Assembly: GCA_021160155.1 (NCBI GenBank) | Contig: JAGHDB010000170.1 | Coordinates: 1-5,665, forward strand | From: Bacteroidales bacterium | GTDB lineage: Bacteria > Bacteroidota > Bacteroidia > Bacteroidales > UBA12481 | DNA: 5,665 bases | Direction of reading: 5' to 3' | Part shown: piece by piece, positions 1 through 5,665 of the stretch | Position numbering within the stretch: the first letter of the stretch is position 1 | Layout of the letters: each line of letters begins with the position of its first letter | The notes under the pieces: model-generated | Databases searched by the model: none | Told to the model about the DNA's origin: nothing | Seen by the model: the letters and a program-made list of their open reading frames with translations, nothing else | Position numbers and translations under genes: made by a program

Positions 1-16
1 ATTTAGCAAACAGAGT

Positions 17-736
17 ATGATGCAAAATCACATGAAAGGTAAAATACTGTCGGTATTGCTGCTAATCCCGCTTTTTGCCATGGGCCAGCGTGAAAAACCC
101 TGGAATCTTACTACTATTGATTATCAGCCCTTTCATTTCGGTTATTCGGTAGGGATCAACTGGATGAGTTTCACTACTCTTCCGAAAGACTCGTTTTCAG
201 TTGAGACACTGCAACATCCTGGAATCAACATCAATCTGCTCACAAAACTCAAGCTCGGGAAATACATCGATTTGCGTTTCACTCCGGGAATTCAGTTCAG
301 TCAGCGTGATATCTCCGTTCACCAGTATTGGAAAGATCCGGATACCGCTCATGTGATCAAATCCTGGGGTCCGAAAAAAATTGAAAGTGTATACCTGGAG
401 TTTCCGTTTTTAATCAAATACCGTTCAAAACGGGTAAATAATTTTGCTCCTTACCTGATCGCAGGCATTAATCCCAGGGTTGACCTCACAGGAGGTGAAA
501 TTCAGAACTGGAAACCGGTCAAACGACTGGTCAGGGTATTCGATATTTTCCCTGAGCTGGGTGTGGGAATTGATTTTTACACGCCGCGTGTGAAAGTAGG
601 CACCGAATTGAAATTTTCTGTCGGGATGCTGAATGTGTACAAACCTCCGGGTGAAGACCCCGGCTATGAATTATATGCCAATGGCATAAAAAGCATTTTT
701 TCACGGATGGTCATTCTGGCAGTCAATATTGAATAG
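17..736 (+). CDS. porT: PorT/SprT-like outer membrane protein of the type IX secretion system
   Basis: This is a probable PorT (SprT in gliding Bacteroidota), an outer membrane beta-barrel protein needed for type IX secretion; its exact role in the machine is not settled. The 239-residue length is close to what I recall for PorT. From Met6 there is a clean signal peptide: K7 and K9, a hydrophobic core at about 10-20, then Ala-Met-Gly before Gln24, a common signal peptidase I context in this phylum. The mature part has alternating barrel-like strands and the segments I associate with PorT: LRFTPGIQFSQRD (86-98), ESVYLEFPFLIKY (123-135), SKRVNNFAPYLIAG (137-150) and ELGVGIDFY (180-188). It ends in a strand-like ILAVNIE. 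Three in-frame Met codons (17, 20, 32) could start it; 32 gives the most compact signal peptide. No in-frame stop lies between the window edge and 17, so the start is unproven. TAG at 4-6 or TGA at 18-20 in other frames could end an upstream gene. The 3' end converges on the methyltransferase gene. A generic PorT-family (OMP_b-brl_2) barrel outside T9SS is the alternative. Confidence 0.82.
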   Translation: MMQNHMKGKILSVLLLIPLFAMGQREKPWNLTTIDYQPFHFGYSVGINWMSFTTLPKDSFSVETLQHPGININLLTKLKLGKYIDLRFTPGIQFSQRDISVHQYWKDPDTAHVIKSWGPKKIESVYLEFPFLIKYRSKRVNNFAPYLIAGINPRVDLTGGEIQNWKPVKRLVRVFDIFPELGVGIDFYTPRVKVGTELKFSVGMLNVYKPPGEDPGYELYANGIKSIFSRMVILAVNIE

Positions 737-745
737 GGCAGGGAA

Positions 746-1537
746 TTATCCGGCCGAAGCTGTTTTTCTTCGTCTGAATTCACTGCATACAATTGCTGCA
801 GCCAGAGAAATATTCAAAGATTCACCTGAGGATTCACCGTAATTAAATGAGGGGATACGTACATGTTGCCTGATAAACGGATTTAAGCGCGGGTTTAATC
901 CGCGGGATTCATTACCCATTAAAATTACTCCCCCGGCAGGCAAATCGGCTGTGTAAATATCCTCTCCGTCCAGGTTGGTGCCTGTGACGGGTATCTCTTT
1001 TGGTAATTTTCTGATCCATTCCTCTATATTCCCCTTCAATAAATTCATCCTGAAAATAGAACCCATGGATGCCTGAACCACTTTTGGAGAAAAAAAATCT
1101 GCCGTTTGCGCTGATCCGAATACGCCATTTAATCCAAACCAGTCAGCCAGCCGGATCAGCGTACCGGTATTTCCCGGGTCCTGAACATGATCCAATGCCA
1201 GTATCAGGTCTTTTTCCGTAATGGCAGGCCAGGCGGTCTGTTCGGGAAGAGCGACTAATGCCATTACCTGATTGGGAGTAGATAGATGGCTCAGTCGTTT
1301 CAGCTCATTTTCAGAGATGATCTCAATCCGCTCGGGAATATTCGACCAGGATTTTTCGTGTAACGTGATCCACTCCCTTAAACCGGCCAGCATATTGATT
1401 TTATAAGGTGTCCCGGGTATGAGCCGTATCAGTTCAGAGACTATTTTATCACCTTCGACCAAAAACAGCCGTTCCTGTGATCTTATTTTTTTACGGGAAA
1501 TCTGACGGATGAGATATTGTTCAGCGTGGGTAATCAT
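746..1537 (-). CDS. SpoU/TrmH-family RNA 2'-O-methyltransferase
   Basis: This 263-residue SPOUT-superfamily enzyme transfers a methyl group from S-adenosylmethionine to a ribose 2'-hydroxyl, probably in rRNA; the target nucleotide cannot be read from sequence. The N-terminal part (about 1-100) resembles the SpoU substrate-binding domain, with RSQERLFLVEGDKIV at 19-33. The catalytic trefoil-knot domain follows with all three SpoU motifs. Motif 1 is DHVQDPGNTGTLIRLADWFG (116-135), including Asn123 and Arg129, the usual catalytic arginine. Motif 2 is ILMGNESRGLNP (205-216), with the NESRG signature. Motif 3 is the IPS...GESLNISLAAAI region (228-249), which forms the cofactor-binding knot. Motif 3 carries a GESSGES duplication (234-240) from a 12-bp-period DNA repeat. 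The gene is convergent with porT (9-bp gap, no room for a separate terminator) and divergent from the TamL-like gene. Its ATG has no Shine-Dalgarno site upstream, as is normal in Bacteroidota. The family call is firm; a specific name such as rlmB or trmH is not justified. Confidence 0.93.
   Translation of the reverse strand: MITHAEQYLIRQISRKKIRSQERLFLVEGDKIVSELIRLIPGTPYKINMLAGLREWITLHEKSWSNIPERIEIISENELKRLSHLSTPNQVMALVALPEQTAWPAITEKDLILALDHVQDPGNTGTLIRLADWFGLNGVFGSAQTADFFSPKVVQASMGSIFRMNLLKGNIEEWIRKLPKEIPVTGTNLDGEDIYTADLPAGGVILMGNESRGLNPRLNPFIRQHVRIPSFNYGESSGESLNISLAAAIVCSEFRRRKTASAG
819..838. repeat. short direct repeat (two GATTCACC copies, 12-bp period)
   Basis: GATTCACC occurs at 819-826 and again at 831-838. 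On the minus strand this encodes GES-S-GES (residues 234-240) in the third conserved motif of the methyltransferase. The 12-bp period keeps the reading frame, so it looks like a small in-frame duplication, or simply family-specific sequence. Confidence 0.45.
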
Positions 1538-1604
1538 TTCTTAAAAGAAACAAGGCAATTTACAATAAATTTATAATTTCGAGGAGGATGTTTATCCGGT
1601 TTGC
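1538..1604. promoter_or_regulatory. divergent intergenic region, putative promoters for methyltransferase and tamL
   Basis: This AT-rich gap separates two divergent starts, so promoters for both genes are expected here unless they lie within the coding regions. On the plus strand, TAATTTCG (1574-1581) matches the Bacteroidota -7 consensus TAnnTTTG except at one position, but I see no good -33 TTG element at the usual distance. On the minus strand TAAATTTA (1577-1570) matches seven of eight positions, also without a clear -33 partner. The two candidates overlap an AT palindrome, ATAAATTTAT (1565-1574). GAGGAGG at 1581-1587 looks like a Shine-Dalgarno sequence but lies 17 nt from the tamL ATG, too far for normal use. 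The region's role follows from layout; the exact elements are weak. Confidence 0.35.
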
Positions 1605-3941
1605 ATGAGATCAATAAAACTTTCCAGGAATTTTACGATTTATATACTTTGTTCGGTGACCCTGGTAGTTGCCGAAACATCCTGTAACCCAGCGCGGTAC
1701 GTTCCCAATCAGAAGTATCTGCTGAAATCCGTGAATATTGTGAAAGATGAAGGTGAGCTTTCCGTGCGTGAATTGAATCACTATGTGAAACAACAACCCA
1801 ATAAAAAAATATTCGGGTTTCTGCATTTTCACCTGGCATTATACAATTTATCAAAATCCGGTCGTAATAATTGGCTGAATAACTGGCTTCGAACGATAGG
1901 AGAAGCCCCGGTTTGTTATGATGAGAATCTGACCAAAAGATCTATTGACCAATTACGCTTGTTTCTTTATAATAAAGGCTACAGGCAAAGCCATGTGTCT
2001 GATTCTGTTGTTTTTGAGAAGAAAAAAGCGCAGGTATATTACCGGATTCATTTTGGCAAACCCTTGACACTGAACCGGCGCGTTCAACTGGATTCTCTTC
2101 TGATTCCTGACCCTGAGATTTATCATCTGGTACAATCGGATACCATCGCTACCTTGTTACAGCCCGGGATAAGATTTGATCTGGATGTGCTGCAAAATGA
2201 GAGAAAGCGGATCACGGCTTTACTGCAAAATTCAGGTTATTATAATTTTTCAAGAGAGTATATCTATTTTCAGGCGGATACCTCGGTAGGTGCCAATAAG
2301 GTGAATCTCTCATTAGGTATACAAAATCCGGGAGGTTTATCGGATAACAAAGGGAAACCCGGTACGCATCCCCGTTACCGTATGGGAAAGATTACGGTTA
2401 TTTCAGATTATCAACCGAGTGAATATCTGAAAGATCCGGATCACTATTTTGACGATACCGATACGTTACAGTATGAAGATATTGATATCCTTTTTAAACA
2501 TAAACCCCAATTCAGACCCGGATTGCTTTATTCAAGTCTTTATTTCAACAAAGGAGATCTTTTCAGACAGACTTTGGTAGATCAGACTATAAAATCATTC
2601 TCCTCCCTGAGAAATTTCAAGCAGATCAATCTGAATTTTATCCCGAAAATTCAGGCGGATCACACTATGTCAACACTGGATTGTCAGGTATTACTCACTC
2701 CGGCAACCAGGCAGTCGTATGAATTGTCTTTGGAGGGAACAAACTCTTCAGGCAATATAGGAGTGGCAGGTAATATCATTTACCGGCTTAAAAATCTTTT
2801 TCACGGAGCAGAAAATCTGGAGGTCAGGATTAAAAGTGCCGTTGAATTTCTGGCTGATGCGGTAGCTGATTTTAACAGGATGATAGAGATTGGTGCAGAA
2901 GCGCGCCTGGATGTTCCACGCTCCTGGATCCCGTTTGCTTCACCTCAATTGATACGCCGGGCCAAACCCCATTCTTCTTTTACCCTGAGTTACAATTTTC
3001 AGCAGCGTCCTGACTTTACCCGGACCATAGCCAATGCGGGTTTCGGGTATGTTTGGATGTCATCTCCGCATCTGAGTCACCGGTTTAATTTTCTGGAATT
3101 TAATTATGTTAATGTAACCAATATGTCAGACCGGTTTTATAATATAATACGTGATACATATATCGAAAACAGTTTTCGATCGCATGTGATACCGGCCTTG
3201 AATTATACGCTGACACTGAGCAGCCAGGAAGTGGATCAGCAGAAAAGCTTTTTTTTCATCCGGTTCAGGCCAGAGATCTCCGGGAATGTACCTACCCTGC
3301 TTAATCATCTTGCCGGGAAAAGCATGCCTGACGGAGGATACAGCTTGTTTAAAACTCCTTACGCCCAATATGCGCTGGCCGATCTGGATATGCGTTACCA
3401 CTGGGTGGTCAATTCTTCTAACCGGTTTGCTTTCAGGGTGTTCGCCGGAGCAGGATACCCATACGGAAATGCCAATGCATTACCTTTTGAGAAAAAATAT
3501 TTCTCGGGTGGTTCCAATAGTATCCGTGCATGGCAGGTGCGCTCACTGGGTCCGGGAAGTTACCAGCTTCCCGAGGACCAGAAAACTTATTATCCCAATC
3601 AGTTGGGAGATCTGAAAATGGAATTTAATATGGAATACCGGTTTGACCTGTTTTGGCTGTTGGAAGGAGCTCTTTTTATAGATGCCGGTAACATATGGGC
3701 GCTGCATCATGCGGATGAGAGGTCCGGTGCCCGGTTTGTATTGAACCGTTTCTATAAAGAGATAGCTGTCGGAACCGGTTTGGGTATTAGACTGGATCTG
3801 AGTTTTATTCTTGCCAGGCTGGATCTCGGGATTAAATTACGGGAACCGGGTTCGCCGAATGGGCCACAATGGATTCCCGGCAATCGCCCGTACCGCTGGA
3901 GTGATTTTGTATGGAATTTTGGGATCGGATATCCTTTCTAA
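1605..3941 (+). CDS. tamL: TamL-like outer membrane protein (BamA/TamA, OMP85 superfamily)
   Basis: This 778-residue OMP85-superfamily protein is of the TamL type, the Bacteroidota lipoprotein counterpart of TamA, thought to work with a TamB-like partner in outer-membrane assembly. Residues 1-23 look like a signal peptide. Cys27 is the expected lipidation site, but the residues before it (E24-T-S) make a poor lipobox. The N-terminal region shows the family pattern YVPNQKYLLKSV (32-43), KQQPNKK (62-68) and IGEAPVCYD (98-106). POTRA-like domains follow: SIDQLRLFLYNKGY with its following strand, a second stretch to about 225, and another from about 260 to 350. From about Tyr372 the sequence alternates like a 16-stranded barrel and ends in aromatic Phe778 (IGYPF), as expected for a BAM substrate. 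The loop-6 signature is GGSNSIRAWQVRSLGPGSY, with Arg641 and Ala642 where BamA has Arg-Gly. Family features are intact, with no frameshift. No tamB is visible in the window. The OMP85 call is very strong; the TamL subtype is recalled from family pattern, and a related BamA paralogue is the alternative. Confidence 0.88.
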   Translation: MRSIKLSRNFTIYILCSVTLVVAETSCNPARYVPNQKYLLKSVNIVKDEGELSVRELNHYVKQQPNKKIFGFLHFHLALYNLSKSGRNNWLNNWLRTIGEAPVCYDENLTKRSIDQLRLFLYNKGYRQSHVSDSVVFEKKKAQVYYRIHFGKPLTLNRRVQLDSLLIPDPEIYHLVQSDTIATLLQPGIRFDLDVLQNERKRITALLQNSGYYNFSREYIYFQADTSVGANKVNLSLGIQNPGGLSDNKGKPGTHPRYRMGKITVISDYQPSEYLKDPDHYFDDTDTLQYEDIDILFKHKPQFRPGLLYSSLYFNKGDLFRQTLVDQTIKSFSSLRNFKQINLNFIPKIQADHTMSTLDCQVLLTPATRQSYELSLEGTNSSGNIGVAGNIIYRLKNLFHGAENLEVRIKSAVEFLADAVADFNRMIEIGAEARLDVPRSWIPFASPQLIRRAKPHSSFTLSYNFQQRPDFTRTIANAGFGYVWMSSPHLSHRFNFLEFNYVNVTNMSDRFYNIIRDTYIENSFRSHVIPALNYTLTLSSQEVDQQKSFFFIRFRPEISGNVPTLLNHLAGKSMPDGGYSLFKTPYAQYALADLDMRYHWVVNSSNRFAFRVFAGAGYPYGNANALPFEKKYFSGGSNSIRAWQVRSLGPGSYQLPEDQKTYYPNQLGDLKMEFNMEYRFDLFWLLEGALFIDAGNIWALHHADERSGARFVLNRFYKEIAVGTGLGIRLDLSFILARLDLGIKLREPGSPNGPQWIPGNRPYRWSDFVWNFGIGYPF
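3162..3180. repeat. 19-bp perfect palindrome inside the tamL coding region
   Basis: The two 9-bp arms ATCGAAAAC and GTTTTCGAT are exact inverted copies around a single central A (3171). The site encodes part of a surface-loop/strand stretch (IENSF) of the barrel. The structure is directly visible; any function as a protein-binding site or RNA hairpin is unproven, and it may be chance. Confidence 0.5.
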
Positions 3942-3963
3942 AAGGGATTTTCATCTATCTTTG
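3935..3963 (+). promoter_or_regulatory. probable Bacteroidota-type promoter of the aldolase gene
   Basis: TATCTTTG at 3956-3963 is an exact match to the -7 consensus TAnnTTTG used by the Bacteroidota primary sigma factor. A partial -33 element, TTTC at 3935-3938 (consensus TTTG), lies 17 bp upstream and overlaps the last codons of the TamL-like gene. Transcription would then start near 3969-3971, giving a leader of about 15 nt that is A-rich (AAATTAAAAATC) and lacks a Shine-Dalgarno site. The position supports the aldolase start at 3986, because the earlier in-frame ATG at 3911 would be upstream of this transcript. Confidence 0.6.
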
Positions 3964-3985
3964 TTCGAAATTAAAAATCATAGAT

Positions 3986-5053
3986 ATGTTAGGTCAAATA
4001 CAAAGCGGTGTAGTTACCGGCAGAGATGTTCAGAAAATATTCAGTGCAGCCAAAGCCAATGGCTTTGCGCTTCCGGCAGTCAATGTAATAGGTACGGATT
4101 CGGTAAACGCAGTTATGGAAGCAGCCAGGGAGGTGAACTCTCCGGTAATTATTCAATTCTCTAACGGAGGAGCTGCCTTTTGGGCGGGGAAAGGGCTCTC
4201 TAATGACCGGCAACAGGCAGCGGTGCTGGGTGGAATAGCGGGGGCCAAACATGTACATATTATTTCACAGGCATACGGTATTCCGGTGATTCTGCATACC
4301 GACCATGCGGCACGAAAACTACTGCCGTGGATTGACGGTTTACTGGATGAGGGGGAGAAACATTTTAAAACCTACGGTACACCTCTATATAGTTCTCATA
4401 TGCTGGATCTCTCGCAGGATGATCTCCATGACAATATTGAAACCAGCAAGCGATACCTTGAAAGAATGAGTAAAATGGGTATGACCCTGGAGATTGAATT
4501 GGGATTGACCGGTGGTGAAGAAGACGGGGTGGATCATTCGGGAGTGGATAACTCCATGTTATACACGCAACCGGAGCATGTGGCTTATGCTTATGAGGAG
4601 CTTTTAAAAGTGAGTGATCAGTTTACCATTGCAGCATCTTTCGGCAATGTACACGGAGTATATAAACCGGGGAATGTAAAATTACAACCCAAAATCCTGT
4701 TGCATTCGCAAGAGTATATTCAAAAGAAATTCAAAACCGGTGACCGTCCGGTTAACTTTGTTTTCCACGGTGGTTCGGGATCATCACCTGAGGATATTAA
4801 GGAAGCAATCTCTTACGGGGTAGTCAAAATGAATATCGATACCGATACCCAGTGGGCTACCTGGAATGGAGTCAGGGAATATTATGAAAAAAACAGGGAT
4901 TATCTTCAGAGTCAGATCGGTAATCCTGAAGGACCGGATCAACCAAATAAAAAGAAATATGATCCACGTGTGTGGTTACGGGCAGGGGAACAATCCATGA
5001 TCCTTCGTTTACGACAGGCATTTGAAGAACTTAACTGCATCAATCGTCTTTGA
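3986..5053 (+). CDS. fbaA: class II fructose-1,6-bisphosphate aldolase
   Basis: This zinc-dependent cytosolic aldolase interconverts fructose 1,6-bisphosphate with dihydroxyacetone phosphate and glyceraldehyde 3-phosphate in glycolysis and gluconeogenesis. At 355 residues it is collinear with the E. coli class II (FbaA, type A) enzyme of about 359 residues, offset by three. Active-site residues are all present: the HTDH motif with catalytic Asp106 and zinc ligand His107; Glu171 in LEIELG; zinc ligands His223 (SFGNVHGVYKPGN) and His261 (FVFHGGSGS); and Asn283 and Asp285 in VKMNIDTDTQWATW, which bind substrate. Residues TGGEEDGVD (175-183) and the tail QPNKKKYDPRVWLRAGEQSM are also typical. The frame stays open 25 codons further upstream to an ATG at 3911, but that would overlap the TamL-like gene by 31 bp, add an unrelated hydrophobic extension and precede the likely promoter, so 3986 is preferred. 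The next gene starts 39 bp downstream on the same strand and could be co-transcribed. Confidence 0.97.
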   Translation: MLGQIQSGVVTGRDVQKIFSAAKANGFALPAVNVIGTDSVNAVMEAAREVNSPVIIQFSNGGAAFWAGKGLSNDRQQAAVLGGIAGAKHVHIISQAYGIPVILHTDHAARKLLPWIDGLLDEGEKHFKTYGTPLYSSHMLDLSQDDLHDNIETSKRYLERMSKMGMTLEIELGLTGGEEDGVDHSGVDNSMLYTQPEHVAYAYEELLKVSDQFTIAASFGNVHGVYKPGNVKLQPKILLHSQEYIQKKFKTGDRPVNFVFHGGSGSSPEDIKEAISYGVVKMNIDTDTQWATWNGVREYYEKNRDYLQSQIGNPEGPDQPNKKKYDPRVWLRAGEQSMILRLRQAFEELNCINRL

Positions 5054-5092
5054 TGTACAGAACCTGATTTTTTTTATACTAAATCTACTGTT

Positions 5093-5665
5093 ATGGCAGG
5101 CACTTCGCCACAAACCCGGGATAGTTTTGGAAGTAAGTTTGGTGTCATAGCTGCTGCTGCAGGATCCGCAGTCGGCTTGGGAAACATCTGGAAATTCCCT
5201 TATGAAGCAGGGAAAAACGGAGGAGGGGCCTTCTTAATGATCTACCTGGTATTTGTACTTCTGGTAGGTGTTTCAGTAATGATTGCAGAACTTACTATTG
5301 GACGTTCCGGCCAAAGAAATGCCATCGGTTCGTTTAAAGCCATTGCCCCCGGAAAACCCTGGTTTTTGGTCGGAGTAATGGGCATCGGAGCTGCATTTAT
5401 GATTTTTGCTTTTTACGGAGCAGTAGCAGGATGGACCCTGGAGTATGTTTTTCAGTCTTTAAAGAACGGATTTGCAGGTAAAACTCCTCATGAATTGGAG
5501 GATATGTATCATACCTTTATCTCGGGGTCGTTCAGGCCCATTATCTGGCAGACTGTTTTTCTGATTTTAACAGCGGGTGTGGTGATAGCCGGGGTGAAAA
5601 ACGGTATTGAGAAATACAGTAAAATATTAATGCCGCTGCTGATTGTAATTATCGTGGTGTTGATC
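5093..5665 (+). CDS. NSS-family sodium:amino acid symporter, N-terminal part (runs off the window)
   Basis: These are the first 191 residues of a neurotransmitter:sodium symporter family inner-membrane transporter, LeuT fold; bacterial members usually have 11-12 helices and about 440-520 residues. Helix 1 (about 12-37) carries the unwound sodium- and substrate-binding signature AAAAGSAVGLGNIWKFPYEAG, with Gly30 and Asn31 corresponding to LeuT Gly26 and Asn27. NGGGAF (42-47) leads into helix 2, which ends at the conserved IGR (69-71). Helix 3 (about 91-118) has Tyr108 and Trp114 in FYGAVAGW, matching LeuT Tyr108, which contacts the substrate carboxylate; this fits an amino acid substrate. Helix 4 is at about 150-168, and helix 5 begins after GIEKYSKILMP (171-181). 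Lys34 sits where LeuT has gate residue Arg30; MhsT has lysine there too. The ATG at 5093 is the only start codon after the aldolase stop, which lies in the same frame. No clear promoter or terminator is seen in the 39-bp gap. The specific substrate is unknown. Confidence 0.93.
   Translation, partial: MAGTSPQTRDSFGSKFGVIAAAAGSAVGLGNIWKFPYEAGKNGGGAFLMIYLVFVLLVGVSVMIAELTIGRSGQRNAIGSFKAIAPGKPWFLVGVMGIGAAFMIFAFYGAVAGWTLEYVFQSLKNGFAGKTPHELEDMYHTFISGSFRPIIWQTVFLILTAGVVIAGVKNGIEKYSKILMPLLIVIIVVLI

Noticed and set aside
755..772. CGAAG ... CTTCG inverted repeat just after the porT stop, possible terminator.
   Set aside because: The stem is five base pairs, its loop holds the T-run instead of the T-run following it, and it lies in the last codons of the methyltransferase gene.
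3249..3256. Eight-T homopolymer in the tamL coding region that might indicate a frameshift or phase-variable tract.
   Set aside because: The frame is intact on both sides with continuous family sequence (Ser-Phe-Phe-Phe-Ile), and eight bases alone are not evidence for phase variation.
3126..3401. Antisense and alternate-frame open frames over the TamL-like and aldolase genes (for example 3126-3401 minus, 3286-3615 plus, 3989-4258 minus).
   Set aside because: They lie fully within strongly conserved coding regions, show no family signature or start context, and are ordinary shadow frames.
3079..3740. Recurrent CCGGTTT words through the tamL coding region, looking like a dispersed motif.
   Set aside because: Most copies I checked are in frame as CGG-TTT, encoding Arg-Phe pairs in beta strands; codon preference plus barrel composition explains them.
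3911..3985. Extended aldolase reading frame from ATG 3911 (25 extra residues with a hydrophobic stretch resembling a signal sequence).
   Set aside because: It overlaps the TamL-like coding region, precedes the exact -7 promoter box, and adds residues absent from class II aldolases, which are cytosolic; the ATG at 3986 aligns with the family start.
5054..5080. Eight-T run (5068-5075) after CAGAACCTG, possible intrinsic terminator downstream of the aldolase gene.
   Set aside because: The only stem is three base pairs (CAG/CTG); there is no stable hairpin before the T-run, so a terminator is not supported.
5051..5092. The aldolase and symporter are in the same reading frame, separated only by TGA at 5051 and 13 sense codons, suggesting a fusion by readthrough.
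   Set aside because: Both proteins have complete, normal termini, a cytosolic aldolase fused to a membrane transporter makes little sense, and a one-in-three frame match is expected by chance.

Overview
The window reads as an ordinary, well-conserved chromosomal segment of a Bacteroidota (Bacteroidetes) bacterium. Three things point there. The first gene is a PorT/SprT-type outer membrane protein of the type IX secretion system (T9SS), a machine restricted to this phylum. The third gene is a TamL-type (BamA/TamA superfamily) outer membrane protein of the form typical of Bacteroidota. The best promoter fits the Bacteroidota -7 consensus TAnnTTTG, and starts lack well-placed Shine-Dalgarno sites. 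The order or family cannot be fixed from sequence reading alone.

Layout. Positions 17-736 (+) encode the PorT-like protein, with its start close to the left edge. Positions 746-1537 (-) encode a SpoU/TrmH-family RNA 2'-O-methyltransferase, convergent with porT and only 9 bp away. A 67-bp divergent gap (1538-1604) separates it from the TamL-like OMP85 protein at 1605-3941 (+). A 44-bp gap follows, carrying a recognisable promoter (perfect -7 box TATCTTTG at 3956-3963). Next is class II fructose-1,6-bisphosphate aldolase; its start is best placed at 3986, not at the upstream in-frame ATG at 3911. After 39 bp, a neurotransmitter:sodium symporter (NSS) family transporter starts at 5093 and runs off the right edge after 191 codons. 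There is no gene-free stretch above 300 bases; the window is almost fully coding.

How the genes relate. PorT and the TamL-like protein both belong to outer-membrane protein export or assembly, and share the neighbourhood with an RNA methyltransferase of no obvious functional link. The aldolase (glycolysis/gluconeogenesis) has its own promoter and may be co-transcribed with the symporter. I see no tRNA, rRNA, insertion sequence, CRISPR, attachment site or sign of horizontal transfer.

I did not find an undescribed system. The points worth a second look are small: a weak lipobox competing with a signal peptidase I site in the TamL-like protein; a 19-bp palindrome inside its barrel-coding region; a 12-bp-period repeat duplicating GES residues in the methyltransferase's cofactor knot; a mini-ORF overlapping the tamL start; and a hairpin early in the aldolase gene.
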